Below are positions 15,902 to 24,992 of a DNA stretch of 59,731 bases, in pieces. The translations under genes and the position numbers were made by a program. Origin of the DNA: Acidimicrobiia bacterium (lineage in GTDB: Bacteria; Actinomycetota; Acidimicrobiia; IMCC26256; PALSA-610); NCBI GenBank assembly GCA_036271555.1, contig DATBAK010000051.1, forward strand, positions 1 through 59,731, in the 5' to 3' direction. The notes under the pieces were generated by a model. That model was given only the letters and a program-made list of their open reading frames with translations, was not told the DNA's origin and searched no databases. Positions within the stretch are counted from its first letter, which is position 1. Every line of letters starts with the position of its first letter.

Positions 15902-17415
15902 TCCGACAGTCGGTCGAGCACGTTGCGCGTGATCTGCTCGATCTGCGGATCGCGCGCCGCGAGCCCGTGCGCCCAGTCCGTCGATCCCGACGTCACGACC
16001 GTGCCGCCGCCGGGTGAGGTGTAGGTACCGAGCATCGCGTGACCGTGCGCGATGCGTTCGACCGCTTCGGTCTCGCGTGTCGCGAAGAGGCGCGCCGCGA
16101 GGAACTCGATCTCCGACGGCTCGTTCGGATGCGGCGGCCGCGTCGCGGTCGTGCGCGTGAAGTGCGCGGCCGGCGCGCTGCCGAGGATCTCGAAGTTCAA
16201 AGGCGTGCCGTCCGAACCCGTCGGATACGGCAGCCCGTCGCGCGTCGTGAAGTCGCAGCCGTCGCACTCGTAGCCGACGACGGTCGCGCCCGCACCCAGC
16301 ACGTCGCCGTAGCCGATGCCCGTGTGCTCGAACATCCAGTGGTCCGGCCGGAACACCGTGTAGCCGCCGAGCCCGTTCGTCACCCGCTTGCCGATCCGGT
16401 GGTAGCCGCCGCGGGTGAAGCTCACGCCGGTCATGTGGTTCTCGGGTCGGCCGACGAGATGGTCGGACCAGATTGTTGTGAGATCCCGAACCCGATCGGT
16501 GTCGTATACAGGGTCGTGCTTGAACTGGCCCTTGTAGCCGACCATCGTCGCCGCGGGGCCGCCGTCGACGCGCCGTTCGAACCGCACCTGCCACAGCGAC
16601 GTATTGCCCGAGAAGAACGCGACGCTGCCGCCCGACGCGATGAACGTCTCGACCGTGTCGCGCATCGGACCCGACCAGTACTCGTCGTGCCCGACCGACA
16701 GCATCAACCGATAGCCCGCAAGGAGCTCCGGATGTTCCTCGAGGTCCGCGTTGGTGGCGACGTCGATCGCGTACCCGGCGCGCTCGGCCCACGCGAGGAA
16801 CGGGTGCTCCCAATCGGGCCAACCGGCCGAGCCCGCCCACTCCGACAGGTGGTTGAGGCGCACGTAGCCCACGTGCGCGGCCATCTGCGGGTCGGGCGGG
16901 TTCACGACCGTCACCCGGCGCCCCGCGCCGGGAGGCTTGAAGAGGTAGCCCGGCGCCATCGGCCGGTCGAGCGCGACCTGCGTCGCGCCGTTGTAGAGGT
17001 TGCGGCCTCCGAAATCGTTGTACGCGTGCCACGTGTTCGTGGCGAGCACGAGGAGGATGCGGGCCGCCGGCGTGCCGACGTCGGGCCGCACGACGAAGAA
17101 CGCGCGGTCGCGGCGCGTCCGCCCGTCGGCGTCGATCTCGAGCAGCACCTCGTAGTAGCCCGAGCGCCACGACGGATCGACTCGGATCGTCGTCGCCGCC
17201 GGCCAGCCGCAGCCGGCCGTGGACGCGTCGGTCGGGGTCGGGTGCTCTGCCGCCGCGACGGCTGCGTCGCGGTGCACGACGGCCCGTTCGGCCCCGACGC
17301 GCGCCACCTCGACGGCGACCGGGCGGCCGCGCGCCGAGGACAGATGGAGGTCGACGTTCTCGCCGACCCTGACCACTTGAGGCCAGCAGTAGCCGGTTAC
17401 GGTTTCCCTCGCCAT
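15898..17415 (-). CDS. N,N-dimethylformamidase large-subunit-like protein
   Basis: A 505-residue protein resembling the C-terminal part of the large (beta) subunit of N,N-dimethylformamidase. Typical segments are the beta-rich N-terminal domain (WRSGYYEVLLEI at about 90), LLVLATNTWHAYNDFGGRNLY (about 125-145), the glutaminase-like SVGHDEYWSGPMRDTVETFIASGGSVAFFSGNT (about 235-270) and the C-terminal HMTGVSFTRGGYHRIGKRV. The catalytic small subunit gene of real DMFase is not present, so the activity may differ. Start at ATG 17415, with no obvious RBS. Translationally coupled to the PhyH gene. Many such proteins of unknown substrate occur in actinobacteria. Confidence 0.8.
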   Translation of the reverse strand: MARETVTGYCWPQVVRVGENVDLHLSSARGRPVAVEVARVGAERAVVHRDAAVAAAEHPTPTDASTAGCGWPAATTIRVDPSWRSGYYEVLLEIDADGRTRRDRAFFVVRPDVGTPAARILLVLATNTWHAYNDFGGRNLYNGATQVALDRPMAPGYLFKPPGAGRRVTVVNPPDPQMAAHVGYVRLNHLSEWAGSAGWPDWEHPFLAWAERAGYAIDVATNADLEEHPELLAGYRLMLSVGHDEYWSGPMRDTVETFIASGGSVAFFSGNTSLWQVRFERRVDGGPAATMVGYKGQFKHDPVYDTDRVRDLTTIWSDHLVGRPENHMTGVSFTRGGYHRIGKRVTNGLGGYTVFRPDHWMFEHTGIGYGDVLGAGATVVGYECDGCDFTTRDGLPYPTGSDGTPLNFEILGSAPAAHFTRTTATRPPHPNEPSEIEFLAARLFATRETEAVERIAHGHAMLGTYTSPGGGTVVTSGSTDWAHGLAARDPQIEQITRNVLDRLSE

Positions 17416-17544
17416 CGTTCGGAGCCTAACGACGGGCGCTCCTCGCCACGAACGCGGATAGTGGTCAATCACTCGCTTTCTGTGTGCGAATTCGCTAGGC
17501 TTCAACGCTGGCTGGGACTGCAGTGGGCGATTCGCGGGGCAGAA

Positions 17545-19023
17545 GTGGCTGGTAGGCGAACCGGAAACGCGTGGGGACCGACGTTGGCGTGCGCCGTCGC
17601 GGCCGCGATCGCGCTCGCGGGCTGCGGCGGCTCGTCGCACCCGGGGTCCGACGGCCCGGCCACGACCCCCAAGACCCCCGGCGGCCCGACGACCACGGTG
17701 CCGAAGGGCCGGCCGCCGCAGCAGCTGCTCGCGAGCGACGGCAAGGCCGGCGACAACCTCGGCGGCGCGCAGGCCTACGACACCTTCTCCACACCCATCA
17801 AGCCCGTCTACTACGCGACCCCCGGCGAGGCCGCGATGTCGTCCGCCGGTGCCGTCGCCGCCATCGGGGCACCCGGGAACGCGGCCGGCGCCAAGACCGG
17901 GTCGGGCGCGGTCTACGTCGACGCGGGGAGCGCCGGTCATTGGGCGCAGACCGCCAAGCTCGTCGCGGCCGACGGCGCGAAGTACGACGCGCTCGGTTGG
18001 TCGGTTGCGATCTCGGGCGACGGGCACACGATCGTCGCGGGCGCGCCGTTCGGCGACGTCGGGGCGGCCGCCGACGAAGGCACGGCCTACGTGTTCAGTG
18101 ATTCCGGCGGTCGTTGGGCGCAGGTCGCCAAGCTGCGCGGGCCCGACTCCGCCGCCTACGACGGGTTCGGCTGGTCGGTGGCGATCTCACGCGACGGCGC
18201 GCGCATCGTCGTCGGCGCGACGGGCCACGACGTCCTCGCCGTGAAGGACGCGGGCTCCGCGTACGTGTTCAACCGCGGCGCGAGCGCGACGCAGTGGACC
18301 GCGGCGCGCACGTTGATCGCCCGCACCCCGACCGCGAGCGCGGAGTTCGGCGGCGCCACTGCGCTCTCCGCGAACGGCTCCATCGCCGCGGTGACCGAGC
18401 TCACGCACTTCGACTCGCAGCACACGTTGCACTCGGGGTCGACGTCGGTGTTCGGCACGCACGACGCGTGGAAGACCGCGCAGACGCGCGCCGTCTTCGC
18501 GGATCCGAACCGCAACAAGAACGGTGACACCGACGCGTACGGCGTGAACGCGACGTTCTCCGACGACGGTCGCGTGCTCGCGATCGCGGCGCCCGACGTG
18601 AACGTCGGGGCCGCGAAGGGCGCCGGCGCGACGTACGTGTACCGCACGACCGGCGACTGGAGCGCCCCGGCGCAGAACACGACGCTCACGCTGCTGCCGA
18701 CGAACGCGGCGCCGTTCCTCTACTACGGCTCGTCGGTCGCGTTGAGTGCCGACGGCTCCGAGCTCGTCATCGGCGTCGACGGCGCCGGTGTCGACGACCA
18801 GGGCGCGGCCGAGCTCGTGCACCTCGTCCCGGGCCAGCAGCCGACCGCCGCCGACCGCGTCACGATCGCGGCGCCGAACTCCACGAAAGGCCGCTTCGGT
18901 ACCGCGATCGCCATGGACGGTGACGCGCACACCGCGGTCGGCACGTCGCCGTGGTTGAAGGTCGGCTCGGCCGACCAACGCGGCGCCGCCTACGTCATCG
19001 ACCTGTCCGCCACTCGAGCCTGA
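17545..19023 (+). CDS. FG-GAP/propeller-type lipoprotein
   Basis: A lipoprotein of about 492 residues. The GTG at 17545 is preferred since it gives a short basic N-region, hydrophobic core and the lipobox LAGC (cysteine at about residue 27). A Thr/Pro-rich linker follows. The rest has repeated beta-blades with the pattern W-S-V-A-I-S-x-D-G-x-x-I-V-x-G-A-x (about residues 150-165, 210-228, and weaker copies later) alternating with G-(T/S)-A-Y-V-F, typical of FG-GAP-like propellers. It is therefore probably a cell-surface beta-propeller. It starts a run of rightward genes leading into the glycan locus but is separated from the methyltransferase by only 11 nt. Role: possibly ligand or glycan binding, inferred. 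Confidence 0.78.
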   Translation: MAGRRTGNAWGPTLACAVAAAIALAGCGGSSHPGSDGPATTPKTPGGPTTTVPKGRPPQQLLASDGKAGDNLGGAQAYDTFSTPIKPVYYATPGEAAMSSAGAVAAIGAPGNAAGAKTGSGAVYVDAGSAGHWAQTAKLVAADGAKYDALGWSVAISGDGHTIVAGAPFGDVGAAADEGTAYVFSDSGGRWAQVAKLRGPDSAAYDGFGWSVAISRDGARIVVGATGHDVLAVKDAGSAYVFNRGASATQWTAARTLIARTPTASAEFGGATALSANGSIAAVTELTHFDSQHTLHSGSTSVFGTHDAWKTAQTRAVFADPNRNKNGDTDAYGVNATFSDDGRVLAIAAPDVNVGAAKGAGATYVYRTTGDWSAPAQNTTLTLLPTNAAPFLYYGSSVALSADGSELVIGVDGAGVDDQGAAELVHLVPGQQPTAADRVTIAAPNSTKGRFGTAIAMDGDAHTAVGTSPWLKVGSADQRGAAYVIDLSATRA

Positions 19024-19034
19024 ACGGATCTGCA

Positions 19035-19721
19035 ATGCCTTTCGACGCACGGATGCAATTTCGCCAGCTGCTCATCAAGGCCGGGAGCCGGCTGAGCAAG
19101 GAACGGCTCTACGACGCGAGCAACGTCCTCGGCGCGCTCACGATCGGGAACTGGGTCGCGCAGAACCCGCCCGCGGGTCGGCTCATCGTTCGTGAGGACA
19201 AGACCGACACGTACCGCGACGCGCTCGCGCGACTCACCACACCGAACCCGGTGTACCTCGAGTTCGGCGTGTGGGAGGGATGGTCGCTGCGCTGGTGGGT
19301 CGAGCACCTCGACCGGCCCGGCGCGCGCTTCGTCGGCTTCGACAGCTTCCAGGGACTGCCCGAGGAGTGGCGCCCCGACTATCCGCCGGGGTTCTTCAAG
19401 ACCGCGGCGCCGCCGTCGATCACCGACCCGCGCGTCTCGTTCCAGGTCGGTTGGTTCAACGAGACGCTCGCCAACTTCGAGCTCCCCGCGCACGACCAGC
19501 TCTTCGTGAACATCGACTGCACGCTCTACTCGAGCACCGCGGCGGTGTTGGAGTGGCTCGAGCCGCACCTCAATCCCGGTGACCTCATCTACTTCGACGA
19601 GTTGCCGGAGTACGACCACGAGCTGCGCGCGTTCCTCGAGCACGCCGAACGAACGAAGCTGCGGCTCGTCCCGGTCTCGCAGGCCCGTGGCTACTACTGG
19701 CTGTTCCAGTACGCGACGTGA
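19035..19721 (+). CDS. TylF/MycF-like class I methyltransferase
   Basis: A 228-residue SAM-dependent methyltransferase of the macrocin O-methyltransferase (TylF) type. The SAM-binding motif is in YLEFGVWEGWSLRWW (about residues 75-90); ARFVGFDSFQGLPEEW (about 98-113) is the TylF hallmark, and DCTLYSSTAAVLEWL (about 158-172) carries the acidic metal ligands that follow. Members methylate hydroxyls on sugars of antibiotics and on capsule or EPS residues. Its position at the head of the glycan genes suggests a sugar methyl decoration, which is inferred. The stop overlaps the GTG of the GH26-like gene. Confidence 0.85.
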   Translation: MPFDARMQFRQLLIKAGSRLSKERLYDASNVLGALTIGNWVAQNPPAGRLIVREDKTDTYRDALARLTTPNPVYLEFGVWEGWSLRWWVEHLDRPGARFVGFDSFQGLPEEWRPDYPPGFFKTAAPPSITDPRVSFQVGWFNETLANFELPAHDQLFVNIDCTLYSSTAAVLEWLEPHLNPGDLIYFDELPEYDHELRAFLEHAERTKLRLVPVSQARGYYWLFQYAT

Positions 19722-20836
19722 CGACGAGTCCTGCCGATCGCGCACGGACGCGCACGGGGCGCCCAGCCCCGGCGACGGTCGTCGGGCTCGCGCTCTTGAT
19801 CGCGCTCGGAGCGGCCTGCTCGACCGAGTCGGCGGCGGCACCGCCGCAGTCGACGACGTCGTCGTCGTCGACGACCACGACGACCGTCGCCCGTACGACG
19901 ACATCGGCGCCCGTGGTGAACGCGGGTCTCGCGCCGCCGAAGGTGCCGCGCACCGGCGCCTACTTCGGCGCCTGGCGCGGCCCCGGTCCCGGGCGGCCCA
20001 ACAGCAACCCGAAGCTCAACCTCCAGCAGGCCGAGCAGGCGATCGGACGCAAGTACGCGATCGACCACCAGTACTACCAGTGGGGCGATCCGATCCCGAC
20101 GGCGTATCAGACGTGGACCGTCTCGCAACACCGCATCCCGATGCTGAGCCTGTGTGCGTGCCACTTCTCGGGCTCGGTCGTGTCGTGGGCGCGAATCGCG
20201 GCGGGCAAGGAAGACGCGTACCTCGTCTCGGTCGCGAGGGGCTTCGTCGCCCTGCACAGCCCGGCGTTCTTCGTGTTCGACGCGGAGCCCGAGACCAACG
20301 TGGGCGCCCGTGGCCCCGCGTCGGACTACGTCGCGGCCTTCCGTCACGTGGTCGCCGTGTTCCGAGCGCAGAAGGCGACGAACGTCGCGTTCGTGTGGGC
20401 GACGACCGCGTTCGCGTGGCAACCGGGCTCGGGCGAGACCTCGATCGTGAAGACCACGTATCCGGGCGACGCGTATGTGAACTGGATCGCTCTGGATCCG
20501 TACAACTTCGACGCGAACGGTGCGTGGCACACGCTCTCGTTCGAAGTCGATCCCTGGTACTCGTGGGCCAGATCGGCGCACGCAACGAAACCATTGATGC
20601 TCACCGAATGGGGATCCAAGGAGGATCCGAACGTGCCGACCCGGAAGGCGATCTGGTTCCGCGACGCGCTCACCGCGCTGTCGCAGAAGTACCGCGCCGT
20701 CCATGCGGTCGTCTACTTCGACGAGCGGAAGGTGGAGCACGGAACCATCAACGACTGGCGCATCGACACGAGCACACCCTCGTTGTCGGCGTTCGCGCAG
20801 ATCGCGAAGGCGTCGTGGTTCGACGTCGCGTCATGA
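19718..20836 (+). CDS. GH26-like lipoprotein glycoside hydrolase
   Basis: A 372-residue lipoprotein. The GTG start at 19718 overlaps the methyltransferase stop. The signal peptide (residues about 18-36) ends in the lipobox GAAC and a Ser/Thr-rich linker with many TTTT residues follows. The catalytic domain resembles glycoside hydrolase family 26: TGAYFGAW at its start, FFVFDAEPE (probable acid/base glutamate), WIALDPYN, and the strand-7 motif KPLMLTEWGS (probable nucleophile glutamate). It is therefore likely an extracellular endo-beta-mannanase or related enzyme that trims the polymer made by the neighbouring genes. Substrate is not known. Confidence 0.8.
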   Translation: MTTSPADRARTRTGRPAPATVVGLALLIALGAACSTESAAAPPQSTTSSSSTTTTTVARTTTSAPVVNAGLAPPKVPRTGAYFGAWRGPGPGRPNSNPKLNLQQAEQAIGRKYAIDHQYYQWGDPIPTAYQTWTVSQHRIPMLSLCACHFSGSVVSWARIAAGKEDAYLVSVARGFVALHSPAFFVFDAEPETNVGARGPASDYVAAFRHVVAVFRAQKATNVAFVWATTAFAWQPGSGETSIVKTTYPGDAYVNWIALDPYNFDANGAWHTLSFEVDPWYSWARSAHATKPLMLTEWGSKEDPNVPTRKAIWFRDALTALSQKYRAVHAVVYFDERKVEHGTINDWRIDTSTPSLSAFAQIAKASWFDVAS

Positions 20837-21014
20837 CCGCGTTCCGTGTCGACGAAAAGTCTGAGAATGTCGGGCAGAAAAACGCGTTCAGTGGTGACTT
20901 GCGCGCGCTCAATGTGGTATTTTCACGGCCACAACGGGGTCGAGAAACGGCGCGGGGCGGCGCCAACCACGCTGAGCGGCTGGTGAGCGCCTACGCGCGG
21001 GCTGGGAGCAACGG
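20837..21014 (+). promoter_or_regulatory. AT-richer promoter region before GT2 gene
   Basis: A 178-nt gap, the only sizeable one inside the glycan run. It is more AT-rich than its surroundings. A candidate promoter is GTGACT (20894-20899), 18 nt, then TATTTT (20918-20923). This would allow the glycosyltransferase block to be expressed apart from the three genes before it. No terminator hairpin of note was seen. Confidence 0.4.
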
Positions 21015-21914
21015 ATGGCACTCAGGGCAGAGGGGCTTGGCCTCGCGTACGCGCGGACCGCGGTCCATGCGGACGAGGTCGACATCGACCTGGTCGCCGA
21101 GGAGGCGATCGAGCAGAGTGTTGCGCGTGTGTCGGTCGTGATCCCGACCCTCAACGAAGAGCGCAACCTTCCGCACGTGCTCGAGCGGATCCCCGAATGG
21201 GTGGACGAGGTCCTCATCGTCGACGGTCTCTCGACCGACGACACGATCGCCGTCGCTCGGCGCTGCCGACCCGACGTCCGCGTCGTGCTCGAGTCGACGA
21301 GGGGCAAGGGTGCGGCACTGCGCGCCGGCTTCCGCGCCGCGACCGGTCACATCCTCGTGATGCTCGACGCCGACGGCTCCACCGATCCCCGTGAGATCCC
21401 GTCCTTCGTCGGTGCGTTGCTCGCCGGCCACGACATCGCCGTCGGCTCTCGCTTCGCGCAGGGTGGCGGCACCGCCGACATGGAGCGCCACCGCCAGCTC
21501 GGCAACTGGGTGCTCACGCGCCTGGTGCGCGCCGGCTTCCGCGGTCGCTACTCCGACCTCTGCTACGGCTACACCGCGTTCTGGAGCGACGTGCTGCCGT
21601 TCATCGACGGCGACTACACGGGATTCGAAGTCGAGACGCTCATCCACATCCGCGCGCTGCGTGCGTCGCTCAAGGTCGCCGAGGTCCCGAGCTACGAGTC
21701 GAAGCGCATCCACGGTGTGAGCAACCTGCGCACCGTTCAGGACGGCGCGCGCGTGTTGCGCTCGATCGTGACCGAGTGGATGCAGCACCGTCTCGGTACC
21801 GGCTCGCCGCAGCCGCTCGTCGTCGACCGCCTTCCCAACGCGCGTCCGAGCACGCCGCCGTTCAGCCACGAGGCCGGCGTCGACGTGAGAGAACGAAGGC
21901 GAGCCGCGCAATGA
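21015..21914 (+). CDS. Family 2 glycosyltransferase (dolichyl-phosphate mannose synthase type)
   Basis: A 299-residue GT2 enzyme. The nucleotide-binding segment VSVVIPTLNEERNLPHVL begins at about residue 38, DEVLIVDGLSTDDT follows, and the metal-binding D-x-D is in VMLDADGSTDP (about 118). The GSRFAQGG and YGYTAFWSDVLP segments match polyprenyl-phosphate mannose/glucose synthases. There is no C-terminal membrane domain, so it is a peripheral enzyme. Residues 1-37 are not conserved. It probably makes a polyprenyl-phosphate sugar or extends the lipid-linked glycan. The stop overlaps the ATG of the next glycosyltransferase (ATGA). Confidence 0.9.
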   Translation: MALRAEGLGLAYARTAVHADEVDIDLVAEEAIEQSVARVSVVIPTLNEERNLPHVLERIPEWVDEVLIVDGLSTDDTIAVARRCRPDVRVVLESTRGKGAALRAGFRAATGHILVMLDADGSTDPREIPSFVGALLAGHDIAVGSRFAQGGGTADMERHRQLGNWVLTRLVRAGFRGRYSDLCYGYTAFWSDVLPFIDGDYTGFEVETLIHIRALRASLKVAEVPSYESKRIHGVSNLRTVQDGARVLRSIVTEWMQHRLGTGSPQPLVVDRLPNARPSTPPFSHEAGVDVRERRRAAQ

Positions 21915-24160
21915 ACGCGCGCCGCGGTGTCTCGGTCGTGGTGTGCTGCTACACCGAGGACCGCTGGGACGACATCTGCGGCGCACTCGGTTCGGTTCTG
22001 CCCCAGCTGCGTATCGACGACGAGCTCATCGTCGCGGTCGATCACGCACCCGAGCTGGCCGAACGCGTGCGCGCGTGGTTCCCGCACGCGGTCGTCGTCG
22101 AGAACACCGAGGCACGTGGTCTGTCGGGTGCGCGCAACACCGGCATCGCGGCGGCACGCGCGGAGATCGTCGCGTTCCTCGACGACGACGCGGTCGCGAA
22201 CCCCGACTGGCTCGACCGGCTGCTCGAGCCCTACGACCGGCCCGACGTCGTCGCGGTCGGCGGGCGCGTCGTGCCGCGTTGGGACGCGGGTCGCCCTTCG
22301 TGGTTCCCCGAGGAGTTCGACTGGGTCGTCGGCTGCACCTACGCGGGGCATCCCGGTGAGGGCCCGATCCGCAATGTGATCGGGGCGAACATGTCGTTTC
22401 GCCGCGACACCTTCTCCGAGCTCGGCGGTTTCGACGACCGTGTCGGACGGGTCGGTGCGCTGCCGTCGGGCTGCGAGGAGACGGAGCTCTGCATCCGCGT
22501 CCAGCAGCGCCGTCCCGAATCGGTGATCTGGTACGCGCCGGATTCGATCGTGCACCATCGCGTCCGCCCCGAGCGGGCGACGCGCGCCTACTTCCGGCAG
22601 CGTTGCATCGCCGAGGGCGGCTCCAAGACGCGCGTCGCCAAGCTCGTCGGCGCGCGCGACGGTCTTTCCAGCGAGCGTTCGTACGCGACGCGCACGCTGC
22701 CGCTCGCCGCGGGCCGCGACCTGCGGCTCGCAATGAACGGCGGCGGACGCGGTGCGCTCGCTCGGGTCGGCGCGCGCGCCTCGGGTGTCGCGTTCACGAG
22801 CGCGGGCTTCGCGAAGACGCGCGTCGCGATGCGCCGGCCGCGCAAGGCCTCGGGCGAGGTACGACCCGACTACCGGCCTGCGCTCGTTGGCCACGTCGAC
22901 CTCGCGTCGCCGGGTCCGCTCGAAGGCGCGACGAGCATCAGCGGCGCGCCGTACGGGCGCGCGTTCCTGCTCGTGCGCGACCACGGTCGGCCCTGCGGCA
23001 TCCTCGAGGCCGAGCTGCCCGAGGGCGGGCTGAGCGAGCAGGACATCAAGGAACGACTGCGCGATGCGATCGAGCAGCGCGACGTCGTCGTGATGCCGCG
23101 CGACGAGGCGCCGGTGTCGATCTCGACGCCGTGGCTCTCGTCGAAGACGCCGCGGGTCACCGTCGTCGTCGCGACGTGCGGCCGCCCGCAGGAGTTGCGG
23201 CGCTGCGTCGAGTCGATCCTCGCGTGCGACTACCCGGACTTCGACGTGCTCATCGTCGACAACAGCCCGGACGCCGAGCAGCAGGGTCCACCGGAGCTTC
23301 CGTTCGCTCCCGGTCACCGCGTCTCGTGGACGTGGGAGTCGACGCCCGGGCTCGCGTGCGCGCACAACCGGGCGCTGCGCGAGGTGACCGCGCCCATCGT
23401 CGCGTTCACCGACGACGACGTCGTCGTCGACTCGCACTGGCTCTCGCGTCTCGTCGCCGGCTTCGGCGTCGCACCCGACGTCGGCTGCGTCACCGGCATG
23501 ATCTTCCCGCTCGAGCTCGAGACCGGCGCGCAGGCGCTCGTCGAGCAGTCGGTCGGGTTCAACAAGGGCTTCGAGCAGCGCATCTTCCGCGACGACCGCT
23601 TCGCCGTCGACGACCCGCTGTTCCCGTACGCCGCGGGCCGGTTCGGTTCGGGTGCCAACATGGCGTTCCGCACCGAGGCGCTGCTCGCGGTCGGCGGCTT
23701 CGATCCTGCGCTCGGCACCGGCACGCGTGCCCGCGGCGGCGACGACCTCGCGGCCTTCTTCGACATCGTGAGCAGTGGGCACGCGCTCGTGTACGAGCCC
23801 GCGGCCGTGATCTTCCACGCGCACCGGCGCGACGCGGCCGCCCTCGGTCGCCAGGCGTTCGGCTACGGCGCCGGGCTCACCGCGTACCTGATGAAGACGC
23901 TGATGAACCGGCCGTCACGCGCGATCGACCTCGCCGGCCGCGTGCCGGCGGGCTTGCGGTACGCGCTCGGGAGCGATTCCGTGAAGAACGCGCGCCTTCC
24001 CGACGACTACTCGCGCCGACTCGTGCTGCGCGAGCGCGTGGGCATGCTCGCCGGTCCGATGCTCTACATCGCGAGCCGGCGGGCGACGCGGCACGTACGC
24101 CGCGCGCCGGGCACGGAGCAGAGTCGCCGCAGTCGCGTGCTCTCCGCGGCCGGGGAGTAA
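21911..24160 (+). CDS. Tandem GT2-GT2 glycosyltransferase fusion
   Basis: A 749-residue protein with two family 2 glycosyltransferase domains. The first spans about residues 1-300, with VSVVVCCYTEDRWDDI, GLSGARNTGI and the FLDDDAV metal motif. The second begins at about residue 415 with RVTVVVATCGRPQELRRCVESI, followed by VLIVDNSPD, GLACAHNRAL and FTDDDVVVDSHWL. Between them is a linker of about 100 residues (ISGAPYGRAFLLVRDHGRPCGI) that is not a known GT element to me. Both domains keep their acidic metal-binding residues, so both may be active, adding two sugars or alternating linkages. ATGA overlap with the gene before; the deacetylase gene begins 3 nt after its stop. Confidence 0.88.
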   Translation: MNARRGVSVVVCCYTEDRWDDICGALGSVLPQLRIDDELIVAVDHAPELAERVRAWFPHAVVVENTEARGLSGARNTGIAAARAEIVAFLDDDAVANPDWLDRLLEPYDRPDVVAVGGRVVPRWDAGRPSWFPEEFDWVVGCTYAGHPGEGPIRNVIGANMSFRRDTFSELGGFDDRVGRVGALPSGCEETELCIRVQQRRPESVIWYAPDSIVHHRVRPERATRAYFRQRCIAEGGSKTRVAKLVGARDGLSSERSYATRTLPLAAGRDLRLAMNGGGRGALARVGARASGVAFTSAGFAKTRVAMRRPRKASGEVRPDYRPALVGHVDLASPGPLEGATSISGAPYGRAFLLVRDHGRPCGILEAELPEGGLSEQDIKERLRDAIEQRDVVVMPRDEAPVSISTPWLSSKTPRVTVVVATCGRPQELRRCVESILACDYPDFDVLIVDNSPDAEQQGPPELPFAPGHRVSWTWESTPGLACAHNRALREVTAPIVAFTDDDVVVDSHWLSRLVAGFGVAPDVGCVTGMIFPLELETGAQALVEQSVGFNKGFEQRIFRDDRFAVDDPLFPYAAGRFGSGANMAFRTEALLAVGGFDPALGTGTRARGGDDLAAFFDIVSSGHALVYEPAAVIFHAHRRDAAALGRQAFGYGAGLTAYLMKTLMNRPSRAIDLAGRVPAGLRYALGSDSVKNARLPDDYSRRLVLRERVGMLAGPMLYIASRRATRHVRRAPGTEQSRRSRVLSAAGE

Positions 24161-24163
24161 CCG

Positions 24164-24979
24164 ATGGCAGTGACCCGCACGGTCCCCGTCCTGCTCTATC
24201 ACTCCGTGTGCACCGATCCCGCGCCGCTCATGCGCGAGTGGGCGATCACACCCGCGCGCTTCCGCGAGCACCTCGCGTTCCTGAACCAGCGCGGCTACAC
24301 GACGATGACGGTGAGCGAGTACGTCGACATGCTCCGCTTCGACCTGCCGCTTCCCGAGCAGGTCGCGCTGGTGACGTTCGACGACGGCTTCGCCGATTTC
24401 GCGTCGTCGGCGGCGCCCGCGCTCGCCGACGCGGGCATCGCGAGCACGATCTACATCTCGACCGCGTACGTCGGCGGCCGGAGCTCGTGGCTCGGTTCCG
24501 ACGGCGAGCAGCCGATGATGACGTGGGACGCGATCGAGAAGATCGCGGCGATGGGCGTCGAGATCGGCGCGCACGCGCACCACCACTGGGCGCTCGACGA
24601 GCTCGACGACGATTCCGCGGAGATGGAGATCGGGGTGAGCAAGAAGCTGCTCGATCGCCACCTCGGCCGCTCGGTCCGCTCGTTCGCCTACCCGCACGGC
24701 TACCACAGCCGCAAGATCCAGGCGATGGTGCACCGGGCCGGGTTCGACAACGCCTGTGGCGTGAAAGAGGCGCTCAGCGGGCCCGGTGACGACGAATTCG
24801 CCCTGGCCCGTATCATGCTGCGGGGCGACGCTTCCGTCGAGCAGTTGGATTCGCTGATGCGAGGTTCGAGTCGAGCACCCCGTCACGAGCGGCTGCAGAC
24901 GAAGGCGTGGAGGGTCGCACGACGGACCCGCGCGCGCCTCGAGCTGCACAAGCACGCCGACGCGCTCGACTCGGCATGA
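24164..24979 (+). CDS. Polysaccharide deacetylase (NodB domain)
   Basis: A 271-residue carbohydrate esterase family 4 protein. Motif 1 is VTFDDGFADF (about residues 70-79, with the catalytic Asp and the metal Asp), motif 2 is EIGAHAHHHWALDEL (about 128-142, metal histidines) and SFAYPHGYHS (about 168) matches motif 3. No signal peptide is present, so it probably acts on cytoplasmic lipid-linked or nucleotide sugars, or is exported another way. It would remove N- or O-acetyl groups from the glycan. Only 3 nt after the fusion glycosyltransferase. Confidence 0.9.
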   Translation: MAVTRTVPVLLYHSVCTDPAPLMREWAITPARFREHLAFLNQRGYTTMTVSEYVDMLRFDLPLPEQVALVTFDDGFADFASSAAPALADAGIASTIYISTAYVGGRSSWLGSDGEQPMMTWDAIEKIAAMGVEIGAHAHHHWALDELDDDSAEMEIGVSKKLLDRHLGRSVRSFAYPHGYHSRKIQAMVHRAGFDNACGVKEALSGPGDDEFALARIMLRGDASVEQLDSLMRGSSRAPRHERLQTKAWRVARRTRARLELHKHADALDSA

Positions 24980-24992
24980 TCATCGCGGCGTC

